Shown here: in pieces, positions 13,321-26,180 of the stretch
Layout of the letters: the number at the start of each line of letters is the position of its first letter
How positions within the stretch are numbered: position 1 is the first letter of the stretch
DNA from: Dryas octopetala
Lineage: Eukaryota > Streptophyta > Magnoliopsida > Rosales > Rosaceae
Direction: 5' to 3'
Length of the DNA: 64,000 nt
NCBI GenBank assembly: GCA_963921425.1
Contig: OY992832.1
Coordinates: 2,604,001 to 2,668,000, forward strand
Made by a program: the position numbers and the translations under genes
Notes under the pieces: model-generated
The model's database searches: none
Told to the model about the DNA's origin: nothing
What the model saw: the letters and a program-made list of their open reading frames with translations, nothing else

Positions 13321-16300
13321 TGAATTCATCAAAGTATTTTTAATTACAGATAGGATCAAGTACCTCTTGAAGAAAATCTGCAACTCCCTTGCGTGATGGT
13401 AGTTTAAAGCCTAATGACTCAAAAAATTCCACCACATCGGCTCGAGGGCCTTGATAAACCACGTGCCCTTCTGATAATAGCACCAGATCATCAAACAGTT
13501 CAAATGTCTCGGGTGCAGGCTGAAGTAGATTCATTAGTAAGGTAGCTTCCATTTGATGAACAAAATTCCCAAGACATTTTACAATTTGGTATGTAGTAGA
13601 GCTATCAAGTCCAGTAGATATTTCATCCATGAATAGGGTTTTTCTCGGGCCCACAGCCATTTCTCCTGCAAAAACGACGTAGCATGATTAGTAGTATCGA
13701 ACCATCTGAAGTGACAAAGGCAACCCTCCCAATCAGAAAAATTCAAAAACAGAGTGAGAGAGAGAGACCTGTAGTAACTCGCTTCCTTTGTCCACCTGAT
13801 ACGCCCCTTAGCATGTCGTTTCCGACAATTGTGTCTGAACATGTATCAAGACCCAGCACTTTCAACATATAGTCTGTTGAAATACTGTGCTTTTTACCGC
13901 CAACTGATGATGCCTGTAGATTCAAATTCGTTACAAGAACACATTAAAAGTATAGAGAGATCAACCAAAAGGTGATTGGAAATCTTAAAATTTTATTCAC
14001 TGCCGCAGCTAGATATATACAAGTAAAAGACTAAATTAGCTAGAAAACTGGAAGACCTATTCTTAAGGAATCCTAGAAGACTAATCAGCTAAAACAAGAA
14101 TTCAAATTTGAAAGCATTTGAATACAGCAGTTACACAAGATACATCTCTTAGGCTAAGAAGATCCGAACATCAGTTACACAAGATACATCTCTTACAAAA
14201 AGAACACCTCAAGCTTTAATTAAGATTCAATTGTTTCTTTAATTTGAATTGGGTAAAAGTGGTAAGTCATGAATTTATGACAAAACCTTCATAAATGCAT
14301 CAATCTCTGGGTCTGGCCTGATGTTCATTTCCTTCTCTAACCGGTTCAGATCTTTCATGTATGCTACAATTAGTAAAAACAATAGAGAAAGTTAATACAG
14401 TTTGCTCTCAAATATTAATTAATACACAAATTAAGCTTGTATTAAAGATTAATTAATTAATTAATTTAAATTACAAACCTGCAAAGCCTTCGCTTGCACC
14501 TTGACATCTGGCTGCAAAGTCCAAGGTCTCTCTTACAGTCAGTTCTGCAATGTGATTATCTGTTTGGCTGATGTAAGCAGAAGTTCTTTGCACGCAAAAC
14601 TCGTTAAGCTTATGCCCATTGAAGGTAATGCTGCCACTTTTCTGAAAACCAAATACCAAACTGTTAATTAATTAACCAACGCAAAAGAAGGTAAGTGTAA
14701 ACTTGCATGTTATTTGTGTGCTGATCAAAATCGGCCGACTAATTATTACCTAATTCAACTTAAAAGGTGTGGCATTTCATTAATTAGATCTTATTGCAAC
14801 TTAATTTCCATATATTGCATGCATGTCAGAGTTGAACAGTGAAATTGACTTTTGGCTGAAACATGATGCAAAGCCAACGTTTTTGCAAAAAAGAAAAGCA
14901 TTACCAACACGTAGGAATTAGGAATAATTTTTTTATTGATAATAAATTAGGAATAATATCTACACACGTCATATACTTGTGAACAATATTCACCAACTAC
15001 GAGTAACCTTTAAGTTGGGGTCAAGCTTTCCTGCAAGAGCCAAAAGCAAAGTGGATTTTCCAGAACCTGGAGGTCCTAATAGCAAAGTCATCCTACGAAA
15101 GGAACAAAAAAGAGATATTAATATTAAAGTGCACCTGTAATGCTGATTTTATGGTTACACAACACGTGAAAATAGTGAATTTCTCTAACACGTCACCATG
15201 TACTGAACTGGGTATACATACACATGCACTTAATGCAGATAATAAAAAGTGATATTTATACTGTTGAAAAGTACTTTTAAGTTATTTTTGCATTAAATAC
15301 AATATCCATAACAGGTAATTATATCTATATTTATCTCAGTAATACCAATGGGCTTTTCACTTTTACTTGTCAATATCATCCGCTTATCTTTTTCATTGAA
15401 ATGGGTTTGATTTAATGAAGTAATCCTCTTACGGAGAAAAACAAATTAATTCAAGGCTACTTTTATAACCCAAACTTTCATCACAAATTTCACTTCAAAA
15501 TTTAATGGAAGTACTTTCAATATGCCAAAGAAACCATTGTTAATAGTTATGTACTTATGGGAGATTATATCAAATTAAAAAAAATAATTATGGCAGGTGA
15601 TATATATATGCACTTCAAATTTAGCTTATTGCACTCCTCCATGTACTCACACAGTCACACATGAGGAGTGTGAAAAGCTTCTTTCGGAGTGCAAATAACA
15701 TTTTCTTTAGTGGAATTAGTTAATACCTTCCTGGTTTGATAACGCCACTCACGTCGTTCAAAATGGTTAAAGAATGTCTTTTGGGTCGAAATATCCTCAA
15801 ACCAGTTAAAATACCCTGCATCCAAATATATAATTTTTAGCTAGCGAAGAAAGATTGAATAAACCAATTGATTACTGACCTCGATACCGTCACGAGTATA
15901 GTTAATGAGAGTAGGCAAAGCTCTTGATCCTGTTTGAACTTTCGCCACAACTTTCAGGTTCTCATACCGTACTTCAATCTTTGGGACCTCCAATCCGACT
16001 CTTCAATTTGATATTAGAAAGAAAAAGAGTATACAAATTAAATTAATAACCATAGAAATTAAGAAACCAACAATTAAAGAGGAGGCGTATTAGTTCTAGT
16101 TCTAATTAGCCAAGCACTTTAATATAGGCAAAAGAAAAACAAGAATGCAAGTTCAATCTGTTCGGCATATACATATATGCAATGCAGCTTCAGATTAATT
16201 CCATCAAATTAATCCAGTGTCCAAACAAAAATATCAAGAAAATCGCGTTTCCTAATTCAATTTTTCTTTACGAACTCAGAATTCGACGTACATTTTTTAT

Positions 16301-16736
16301 TTTTGGATCAAGAAAGTTCTTCAGCTATTAAAGTAAACCAATTAATTCCAGAAATTCACAAACAGAGAGAGAGAGAGAGTAAATTAATTAATTAGTGGCA
16401 GTTGTGCGCGTACTTATCAAGGCGTTGTTTGATGGCAGAGAGCAAGCGATAGTTATCTTGATCGTTGGTGGCCATGGCTTTCTTGACGAGGAGCTCGCGA
16501 TTCAAGCGATCGAGCTTTCGCACGTCGACGGTCTCCGTCTCACCTCTCCTACCCGACTTCTTCCTCAGCAATGCGAAGTTGGACTGCTTTTGCGACGGCA
16601 ATCGCGCTATCGCCGCCCACTTCAGCTCCTCTTCATCCTCCGCCACCGACTCGGCGTTCGAAGGCCGTGCGAACGACGACTCCACCGCCGACTCCATTTC
16701 CAACTCGAAGTACTCACTCCCGTTCGATGCCGCCAT

Positions 16737-18337
16737 TGCCACGCAGATCGATCGTCACCGATTATCGATCTCACTACTCCAAATCTCTCTCTCTCTCTCT
16801 CTGTTTGCGTCTCTTTGTATAAATAGACTTCTGATAGATCTTTTTCTTTTTCAGGTTTGAGAATTTGATCAAACCACAAATGCTAACAGACTCGGAGAGA
16901 ATTGAGGGGCTAGTGTGGCATGCACCGATGCACTGGGGGCTTAATTGTCAATTACCATATTTTTGGGCTCAAGCCCCCCGCCAATTTTGAAGACTTTTAA
17001 TTTCCGATTTTGCCCTCGGTGATTAATTTTCCCAATGTCACCATGTCTCTCCATTTTGCTTTCTGCTTTTCGTTCTAGGAAATTGCAAATTTTTCTTTAC
17101 TTGTCCTGTTCTTTCGGTCAGGGCATAATAGGGTATCATTTTGTCTGGAATTTTCAGCATGGATTTCGGAAATTAATTGCTTTTCATTTCAAATATAAAA
17201 TATTCATCGTAAAAACAGATTTGGAGTTTGGCAATTGAAAACGAAAACGAAATCCTCAGTTGAAAAAAAGAATATAATTATAGCCTTTTTAATAAAATTT
17301 TCCCAAATTAAAACACGATATCAAATAAAGGACAACTATTTCAAAAAATAAAAAAAGAAGCAGAGATATCTTTTTTTTAGCTTTCAAAATTATCGAGGTT
17401 CTCTTTTGTAGAAAAATGTTTTCAAAATTTCCAAATGGAGGGACACTCATTGGTAATTAGATAATAGTTGTATTGGAAATTCATGCTAAAATTTTGTTAT
17501 TTGACAATGACTCAATGAGTGCTAAATTAGAGGGAATGTAGCTAATGAGCCAGCTTGCACTCTACCCTCTCTGGAACTCTATTTCTAATCTAAAAAAAAT
17601 TAAGACTGGAGATGGTGGTATGCTCGTGTCTAAAGTCTCACGGCAGTGTATCGTAATAGCATTTGGTAGCCACAGTTCACCACTGCTTTTGTGGACATTC
17701 AGCGTGGATGAGTTAAAACGATGGCACTTTAGCGGGAAACAGTCACCATCAAAACGATCAGCTCAGCTCACCTTTCGGCTTTGTGGGACCATATGATGTT
17801 ATACCCATTTCTTGACCTCTTAAATGTTTCAAACTCAATGGTTGGTTGTCGAATATGATACCAAAACAAAACTCTAATTCTAGGAGATTTCAAGTGAGAG
17901 ATTTCCAAACAAGAAAGTGCAAAACCAATCATTATGTTAAGCGATTACTTGAGAACTCATTGTCATGTAGATGGATCCTAAAGAAATAAATCTCAAATTA
18001 AAAGATTAAAATATAAACATACATACAAGGTAGAATGCACAGTCCTACATTCCATAATAATACAGCTCAAAAGGATCTTGGTATCACCAGGGCTAGCAGT
18101 ACAATAAAGCAACGCATAATTTAGATCCTCTCACAAACATCCTCTTCAAGGTGTTGACAAAAGAAGCAGTGAGATGCTAAACAACTAAACGCTGCTAATG
18201 CTATGTCAAAAAGCTCTTGCCCAATATGATAAAGGAGGGGCGAGTAAGTTGGTTTATCTGTACAGGTTTGGCGGATGAAAAACCACAAAACTTTCTGGGC
18301 ACATTAGAGTATGTCTTCCAAGCTTGCATTTGCTAGA
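16737..18337. other. ABCG31 promoter region and DDB2 3' flank
   Basis: Contains the ABCG31 5' leader with a CT/GA tract at about 16785-16803 and a minus-strand TATTTATA at about 16816-16824, roughly 80 bases upstream of the start codon. The rest is AT-rich with no supported gene. Confidence 0.5.
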
Positions 18338-21300
18338 TCAGCGTTTGACCTTAACAGTATACTTACTTGATTTAAGCACAGATTTTTTCTGGGACTTGAA
18401 ATTCTTGCCCTTTGGGATGAACTTGTCATCATCAGAATCATCACTATCACCCTTAAACTTTCGGCTCCGCTTCTTCCCATCCGTGGCACAAACAACAATC
18501 TTTCCTTCATCCTTCGGTTCCACAGGCTCTGACCTCTCCTTTGGCCGCCAAATGAAAAGCGACCTGAGCAAGAAACATGGTTAAGAGGATGTATCAATAC
18601 CCTGATTTAGGGAGCTTCAAGTACCAAAGTTGTTAAACTGAACAAACTGCAAGTAGAATTAACAGATGAGTGTAACAGTGCCCAAACCTTGAACTACCAG
18701 ATGCCAAAACATCATCACGTGGATGTAGCTTGTTCACTGGAGTGATTGTGTTGATGTTTGGATCCATGACCTCAGCAACTAGTTGCCCTGTGCTGATGTC
18801 TATGAAATCAATGGGATGCAGGGCAGCTCCATTATAGTTTTCACTTATATAACGACCAATAACTGCCAGAGACTCTGATGGGTCCTGAACCACGAAGCAT
18901 ATTAGATTTTCAAAGATTCAAAAGAACTTAGAAAACAAAAGAAAAATATATCACCTTTGGATCCCATTCAGCTCGGAAAGGAGTGAGATGGCGATTGAAA
19001 TCATGACTGTGTACAATCTCTCGGCTTGGAGAATCCATATTGCCAAAAATAGAATCCCATATACGGAGACGGTTATCCTGTGAAGTGCTAAGAATTTTGC
19101 TGCCAGACACTGGAGAAAAATATGCAGAGTTAACAACACGGCTGTGCGCAAGGTCATAAATGGAAGAACCAGCTTCAATTCGACGAATGTCCCATATACG
19201 AGCCTAATGAGTAGAAAACATGTCATTTTTAGGGAGAATGACCATAATAGATATATATAATCAAAACAATATACAATCACATATTTACAACCATCTGAAA
19301 AACTGAACTAGTCTTTGCAAAGGGCAACTAAACACTTTGAAACTAAAATTTTACCACCTGGGAGAAAACTGACATGACAGACATGCATTTGGGATGTAGA
19401 GAAGACCAAAAAACCAAGCAATCAATCAATAAATAATTCAAATAACTATTCCAATCAAAATGCTTACAAAGTGATCATTTCCACAACTCAAGAGAAGGTC
19501 TGGTTGAACAGGATTGCAGTGGAGTCCAACAACTTTGCTCCCTTTCTTATGGATCAAAATTGGCTTCCCAATTATGTCATTCGAACGAGTATCGACCCTA
19601 TATCAATAAATAAATTAATAAATAAGATATATCGAATAATATATCCTGCATGAGAAAAATAAGGTGCTTTCCATAATATGACAACTTCTAACGGTAAACA
19701 AAGTGCTCACTGAACCACCTGACTACATAATTCATTAATTTCATGCATATTTTGTCTCTTTAATTCCTGATTATGTCTCTTGTCTTGGTTAAGAACTTAA
19801 AATAAACAAAAAAGTACATAATACTTACAAGTAGAGAAAACCAAAGTTATCAGCAACAAGCACAGCACCTTTTTCTGCATTGATATCCATGCCATACAGC
19901 ATCCTCCAGCTGTTTGGGCCCTATAAGCAGACCACGTATATAACTCATTTTCTATAACATTAAATTGAAAGACCCAATGCAAAAGTAAATTAGTCTTCCC
20001 CTTGCAATGAAGGTCCATCATTTCTAAAACAGCACCAGCTAACATCTATCACAGGCCCAAACAACTTAACTTATTTTGGAGGCAGTGGAAAAAGGTTCGT
20101 CACTCCTCTTTGATGTCTTTTCATTAACAGCAAAAAAGGGGTAGGAATACAATTACCTGCCATCCATCAGGGTTGAGGTTCATAAGAGATAATGAAATTC
20201 CAGTCTCCATATCAGTGCAGCTAATGGTTCCATCTGAGGATGCAGCATATACTGTACCATCATTTGTAGGGTTAAACCTGCAGGAGTTTTAATACGCAAA
20301 CTTTCTTATTAAGGAAACAATATGCACAATCTTTTCTATTAAGGAAACAAAAAAATAAAAATAAATTAGATATGTGTATGTAGTGTGAAGTACATAAAAA
20401 TAAAACAAAATAAAAGAGAGAACTCACTTCATGTTGTTGAGTATACATGAGTGTACATTTCCATAAACAATCTTTTCATATACTTTGCCAAAGTCCCAGA
20501 CTCCAAGTTGTCCTTTCTTTTACAGTTAACCAAGAAGACAGAGAGAGAGAGAGAAACAGAGAGGACCAAGTTAACAGTCAAACAATCAAACTCTTGAACA
20601 ACACAATGCTAACCAAGTCTCAACAAAAACTATATGTGAGACTTACCTTATCTCCAGATAAAAGGATGTTGTTGTTTGTTGGATGGAATTCCAAGCAAGT
20701 TACCCGTCTACTGTGATATTTGATAACTGCACAACTTACTTGGTCTGGGATCACGTATGCTGGCTTGATCTATCAGAAAGACAATAGAAAATACAAAAAA
20801 TTCATTACCAATGACAAAGTAGCAAGTCCAAAACAAGAAGATATAGTAGAATCCCCCGCGAAAAAAATATCCAGAAAACAATGCTAAAACTCTATGAGAA
20901 TCCTTAAATACATAAAGATTCAATAAGTATAACAAAATGAAGAGCAAAATTACTCAGATTTGAGGTTAAAAACGCACTAATATCTCTATAATAAAATTCA
21001 TATTTTACATAACACTGATGCCAAAAAACCCGGAAAATAAGTACAAAGCACTTCAAAATTCAACAAAGAATGATGCTAGGGCTTTATCATGGCTAATTCT
21101 TGGTAACATCAAATTTTCAAAACCAAGCACCAAAATAGAATGAATTCTCACCTACGGCTGTAAGAAGTTTGACTCACATTTACCAAGAGGAAACTAAAAA
21201 GAAGGCATCAAAATTTGGCTTGTCAAGCACTCAACCAACTAGTAAAATCTTTGTCATTACAAATTTACAATGCCGCTTAAGAGACAATGTGGAATATAAC

Positions 21301-22112
21301 AAAATTAACATTCACAGTTTCCCATGCCATATACGTATGCTGCAAGTATAAAACCAACAAAATTTCAGCTAACACAAAAGACAAGAAGATAGTTAAGGCT
21401 TACCGGAGGAATACGAGGTCTAATCTGGCGTTCGAACATATATTCCAGCACGTTACGGGTATTTTTATGGGGTGCTGGGACGACCCCATACTCAGTAGCT
21501 ACTCGATGCGGGCATGTGACTGTAGTGTGGCCTTTAATTCACAAAACCCACATAGGAAAACACACAATTAAGGCCATAAACAAAAGCCAAATTCAAAACT
21601 TAACTGTAAACGACAACATAATCAGTATACAACACAATTACAGTAGAACAAGCAAGACCAACCAACTCAGTAAAATACAAAACATATGAAAAATGGTCTA
21701 ACAGTTACCAGGCATTTTGCAAAGAAAGCACGGTTTCATTGGGCAATCAATGTAAGTAGCCCCTTTGAATCCCGCTTCATGTCCTGGCCTTTTGCAAACC
21801 TAAAAGCATGAAACACCATCAAAACCCAAAACGGAAACAAAAACCCAACAATGAAACACTGAAATAGAAAGCGTTAATAGGCTTTACTTTGCAAACTTTT
21901 TTGAGACTAATCAAAATAGGTGCTTTCCCTTTCTTCTTGGCATCCAAAGACTCGTCCTCCTCGCCTTTCCCTCCGTTTTCACTCTCCAACACTCCCTCTT
22001 CCTCTTGTTCTTCTTCGTCTGCTTCGTCTTCCTCAGACGTGCTTTGCTCAGAGTCCGTGTCTGTGTCAATGACCACCTTTGGAAATGCCATTCTTCTGGT
22101 TTGTGGGGGCAT
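18338..22112 (-). CDS. DDB2: DNA damage-binding protein 2 (DDB2), WD40 with zinc knuckle
   Basis: UV-lesion recognition subunit that works with DDB1-CUL4 in global-genome nucleotide excision repair in the nucleus. Eleven exons: 21888-22112, 21709-21799, 21404-21531, 20647-20769, 20428-20516, 20157-20277, 19829-19920, 19468-19597, 18955-19203, 18688-18884, 18338-18563, in phase, 556 aa, essentially the Arabidopsis length. Order: acidic N-terminus ([13 protein letters not shown]), paired cysteine motifs ([13 protein letters not shown], then [17 protein letters not shown]) across exons 1-3, WD40 propeller ([52 protein letters not shown]), and a basic/acidic C-terminus with DDSDDDKF and a lysine-rich end. 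The ATG at 22112 starts the only frame continuing into these domains. No defects seen. Confidence 0.95.
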
Positions 22113-22690
22113 TTTCGGAAATCAAAAGAAAGAGAGCGAGGTCAATGATACTGGTGTTAGAAGAAAATGGAGGCTGGGACTAGAGGAGGGAAGGAACACT
22201 AGAACAGAGACCATGACTGTGAGAGAGTAATTGGGGGCGACGCGAAGAGACAGAAACTGACCTTTAACTTCGAAGGACGGGAGAGAGTGAAATTTACCTA
22301 AATAGGCTGCAGAATAATTATATTGACTTCTTTAATTTCGGAAGATTTTAGACGTTTGATATACGCAAACGGTAAGAAGAATGTCATTGGAATTTTGTTC
22401 AAAGGTAGGGGTATATCCGAACTTACGAATTTAGAGTGTGGCGGGAGAAGACGTGTCTCACTTTCCGCCGCTAGGTTCATTCGCACGTGTGCCGCCATGT
22501 TATACCAGGAGATCGAGACGTTGTCGTTTACAAGCCTATTTTATCGTTGGTTATATAACTTATATTTGCCTACTATCAAAAAAAATTTATTAATAAGCCA
22601 CGGGCCCACGACATACAACATTTTTTATTCATAAACTAAAACTTCTAATTTATTTATTTTTAAGCCACAAAAAATATATTTTTAAGTCAC
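22113..22690. other. DDB2 upstream region
   Basis: Presumed DDB2 5' leader and promoter. The first ~150 bases are purine-rich and relatively GC-rich; the rest becomes AT-rich as the repeat nest begins. No gene supported. Confidence 0.5.
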
Positions 22691-22699
22691 AACAAATAC

Positions 22700-23095
22700 A
22701 AAAGATAAATAATATCCACATTCTTCAATCTATCTTCTTCATCGACCTTCTCATTTATTATTCTCATTTTGTAATATAAATTTATGATCAAAATCGTTTA
22801 TTTTTTACATCTAACTATGAAGATCATATCTAAAAAAAATCAACTAAATCAGAAATTATTTGGTAATATAACTGTAATCAAATAAATAGACGATTTTGAT
22901 AACAATTTGATTCACCATTTGTTTATTTGATAACGATTATATGACCAAACGATTTCTGATTTAGTTAATTTTTTACAAAGATAATTTTCAAATAATTATC
23001 TAAAAAATAAATGGTTCTAATTGTGAATTTGCATTGTAAAATGAAATAATAAATAAGAAGGTGAACTAAAGAATGTGGATATTAAAAAATCACCC
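22700..23095. mobile_element. MITE-like element with long imperfect inverted arms
   Basis: The left arm from 22711 (AATATCCACATTCTT...) reappears reverse-complemented ending at 23083, and similarity extends roughly 180 bases into each side (shared internal motifs AACTAAATCAGAAAT and ATCAAATAAA). Almost the whole element is a degenerate foldback. No transposase sequence. Exact ends and target duplication not resolved. Confidence 0.7.
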
Positions 23096-23330
23096 TTGCA
23101 ACAAATTTGGTAAATAAAAAATTATTTAATTGTTTAATTAAATAGTTACTATTTCAAGTGTTTAACGAAACATTTTGTTCATCTATTTATTAAAATCAAA
23201 AGTAAATATTTTAATTATTTTTTATTTATCTCATTTTTTATAAAAGTGATATTTGAATATAGACCTAATAGATAGTTCAAATACACTATGAAGGGAAACC
23301 TACAAAGAATCTCTTAAATAAACTTATAGG

Positions 23331-23722
23331 AAAAAAAAAAATGTTTTTAGTCCTTCAAACAAATTTGGTCATTGTGGTTTCAAAAATTCACATTTGGTTT
23401 ATGTGTTTTATGTTATTGCAATACGAGGACAATTTAAATAAATTAATTTTCAATTTTTGTTTGAAAATCAAATTAAAGATTACATACATGATTTTTTATT
23501 ATTTTTTATAAAAACTTGCGGAAGTTTATACAAGTCATTTAGGTTTTAATTTGATTTTTTTATATTAATTATAAAACATTCTAAAATTGCAAACAATATA
23601 AAACACATATGCCAAATGCGGAATTTTGAAACCGCATAAACCAAATATATTTTTAGAGTAAAACACATGTACCAAATATATTTTTAGGGTAAAACACATA
23701 GACCAAAAGTTTTTTTTTTCCT
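23331..23722. mobile_element. MITE-like foldback element
   Basis: Left arm at about 23339-23425 (poly-A, then TTTGGTTTATGTGTTTTAT) matches the reverse complement of about 23588-23715. The right arm holds an extra internal duplication of AAATATATTTTTAG with AAAACACAT. No coding content. Confidence 0.6.
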
Positions 23723-23776
23723 AAAATTATTTGAGGGATCCGTTAATAGAATGAGCATGCCCAAACAATTATTTAT

Positions 23777-24029
23777 CCAAATTTCATATCTAAACTATTA
23801 TTTTGTTTTATTTTTTGTATATAATGTGACTTTCATCAACTCCTACCTCATCTATTCACAACAAGATTATCCTAATATGATATATTATTCTTCATGAATG
23901 GATTAAATTAATCTTGAGTATAAAACACATGCAAGACACATGACCAAAATATATTAGTATTGTTTGATGAAGTTTTAGTCTTAATGAAAGTCATGTTATA
24001 TACTAAATAAAAATAAAATAAAAATTTGG
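23777..24029. mobile_element. Small inverted-repeat element
   Basis: CCAAATTT at 23777 leading to GTATATAATGTGACTTTCAT mirrors ATGAAAGTCATGTTATATAC and AAATTTGG at the right end, giving arms of about 55-60 bases around an AT-rich centre. No coding content. Confidence 0.55.
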
Positions 24030-24484
24030 CTACCTAATTTGAACAACAATGAGTAAACTATTCAAAACCCCCTAATTAGAGTTTAGTTATTTCAAAACCT
24101 CCACTCTTATTAAAAATAATTCAAAACCCCCTATTAGTCATTTAAACTCTCCCAAAACTCCCTGGTCAACTAACATCCACTTATGTTTGACCCACATTTT
24201 TTTAAATATTCCTATTATAACCCTGTTATTCAAATCAGTTTTTTTTTTTTAATTTCTCTCATCCTCATCCTCACGCTCTCTCTCTCTCTCTCTCATTCCC
24301 GCATCTTCTCTGTTCTCTCTCCTCCGCGCGCGGCTGTCGTAGGCGCGTGTGGTGTCGTCCGGCAACGGTTGCCAGCAAGACCACCACCATCAGCTTCGTC
24401 TTTCTCTCCTCTTTCTCCCTCTGTCATCACTCGCCCCAAATCAAGCCCAAACAGCTCAGATCGCCGCGACTACGATCGGTGGTG

Positions 24485-24806
24485 CTCGCCGGCGATCTGC
24501 CTTTTTCGACGGAGTTGGAATGCCAGACCATCCAAGTCTTCTTCCTCTCGACGTCCTGAGCACGATGGTATGCTCGGATTCTCCATCCGATCAGCCACGG
24601 CGGCAGATCGATGCCACAAAGGCCGCGGCTTCTCCGCCGGCGATCTGCCTTTTTCGGCGGAGTTGGAATGCCAAACCACCCAAGCCTTCTTCCTCTCGAC
24701 GTCCTGAGCACGATGGTGTGCTCGGATTTTCCATCTGATCAGCCACGGCGGCAGATCGAAGCCACAAAGGCTGCGGCTTCTCCGCCGGCGATCTGGCTTT
24801 TCCGGC
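24485..24806. repeat. 148-bp tandem repeat, about 2.2 copies
   Basis: The GCCGGCGATCTG landmark starts near 24488, 24636 and 24784, a constant spacing of 148 bases. Copies are near-identical, with scattered substitutions. 148 is not a multiple of three, so the repeat shifts reading frame from copy to copy, which argues against a conserved protein. Confidence 0.85.
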
Positions 24807-25164
24807 AGCCATTTCCGTCGAGTCAGGTACTAATATTCTTCTCCTCATTGTACTCTTCAATGCTATGTGTTTGGATTGGACCAATTGCTGATGAATCAAA
24901 AAACCCCAAATCGAACCTCATTGTGTGTTGTTGTAACTGTGTATTGTTGTAAATGTGTGTTGCTCCAAAAATGTTTGAGTTCTGTGTTCTGTGTTTTAGT
25001 TTAAGCTGTGGCTGTGTGAGCGTGACTGCGTGAGATTGATTTTTTTATTTATATATTTATTTATGTGCAGTTTAAGCCTACCTGTATGTGTGTATGTGTG
25101 CATTTGTGTTTGTAAATATGTATCTTATGTGTGCATCTGTGTGTGTTGTGCATGAGTGAGTGAA

Positions 25165-25900
25165 ACAGTGTAAAAATTCAGTTTCAGTTCGTGAAAATTC
25201 AGTTTCACTCCGTGAAAATACAGTAGTTGGATAGGGAACTTTAAGCCTACATTTATTGATTAAACAGTTTCAGTTCGTGAAACAGTTTCAGTTCGTGAAA
25301 CAGTTTCAGCTCGTGAAACAGTTTTAGCTCGTGAAACATGAGTTTTAAATGAATTTTGAATGAAATTATGGTTCTGAAATATGATGAATCAAATTTGCAG
25401 GTAGAAACAGATCGAGGCAGTGGCGACTGTCGTGTACTCGTCGCGCGTGAGATGATCGGACTACGTTGTATTGTTGGCTACTCCTCTCATCTCAATGGCT
25501 TATTGTATTGTTATTGTTTTTTTTTTTATAAGGTTGCTGTGTTCTTTTTAGTGAAACGGAATTCAGTAAAGGTGTAACTGTTTTAGTAAAGTGTAATTGT
25601 TTTAGTAAAGGTGTAATTGTTTTTTAATTAAGGTGTAATTGCATTTTAGTCGAGGTGTAATTGTTTCATCACTTAATTCAGTTTCAGTAAGTGAATTCAT
25701 AACTGAATTCTTCAATTTAGTGTAACTGAATTTCTGAAATTCAGTTTCAGTGTAATTGAATTCTTGAAATTCAGTTTCAGTGTAACTGAATTTTTGAAAT
25801 TTAGTTTCAGTGTAACTAAATTTTTGAAATTCAGTTTCAGTGTAATGAAATTCAATTTCAGTGTTTGATTTTAGTTTTAGTGAAATATTGAGTTTTAGCA
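25165..25900. repeat. Short tandem repeats (CAGTTTCAGT / GTGAAAC family)
   Basis: About 25165-25340 repeats CAGTTTCAGTTCGTGAAA-like units of 18 bases. About 25565-25660 repeats GGTGTAATTGTTTTAGT-like units. About 25690-25870 repeats a ~30-base GAAATTCAGTTTCAGTGTAA-like unit. All seem variants of one motif. Confidence 0.8.
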
Positions 25901-26180
25901 AAAACTTCAATTAAAAAAAAAAAAAAACAGTTTCACCAAAATACAGTTACAGTGACGTCAGCATGTGTCAGCATGCGTCAGCGCGCGTCAGCATGCGTCA
26001 GAAGGGTAATTTAGGATTATAAGTTTTAGGGGGTTTAGAAAGAGTTTCTAGATGGGTGGGGGTTTAGACAAATTTTTTGGTGAGTAGGGTGTTTAAAATT
26101 AGGCACTATTTGAACAATGGCTAAAATTTGGATGTCAAAAAAAAAAAAAAACTTTCATTTATTAGCCAATCCATATAATT

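Larger units (their letters stand above)
7207..16736 (-). pseudogene. ABCG31: ABCG31/PDR3-like full-size ABC transporter with an in-frame stop
   Basis: Plasma-membrane full-size ABCG (PDR) transporter; the Arabidopsis orthologue exports ABA from endosperm and contributes to the pollen coat (family knowledge). Twenty-four exons, high to low: 16414-16736, 15880-16000, 15727-15815, 15008-15092, 14479-14641, 14287-14363, 13769-13913, 13364-13665, 12771-13052, 11985-12301, 11608-11768, 11391-11494, 11100-11256, 10897-10959, 10639-10769, 10166-10498, 9775-10065, 9587-9670, 9347-9480, 8973-9200, 8709-8880, 8533-8620, 7704-7870, 7207-7473. All join in phase over 1427 codons, the family's normal length. 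NBD1: Walker [10 protein letters not shown] near 184, [22 protein letters not shown]2: GSSGAGKTT near 872, [29 protein letters not shown]. Exon 10 contains TAA at 12218-12220 (codon 557), where the family has a tyrosine before [13 protein letters not shown]. Translation would stop after NBD1. This is a recent null allele, pseudogene or base error: no other lesion was found. Confidence 0.9.
24030..26130. mobile_element. Unclassified repeat-rich insertion with GC-rich core
   Basis: Edges carry mirrored AAACCCCCTAA / TTAGGGGGTTT motifs, suggesting an element with diverged inverted ends. Inside are a GC-rich block with a 148-bp tandem repeat (24485-24806), GT-rich sequence, short tandem repeats built on GTTTCAGT / GTGAAAC, and a GTCAGCATGC cluster at about 25950-26000. 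Open frames up to 174 codons in the GC block are low-complexity (R/S/P rich) and overlap in several frames, so they are not called as genes. Confidence 0.5.

Noticed and set aside
16395-16860. Three overlapping + strand open frames up to 143 codons
   Set aside because: Antisense shadows of ABCG31 exon 1 and its CT-rich leader.
24183-24952. Overlapping open frames up to 174 codons on both strands
   Set aside because: Low-complexity R/S/P content and a 148-bp repeat that changes frame each copy; no family match.
25165-25340. Regular CAGTTTCAGTTCGTGAAA repeats resembling a CRISPR array
   Set aside because: Head-to-tail units without unique spacers, in a plant nuclear context.
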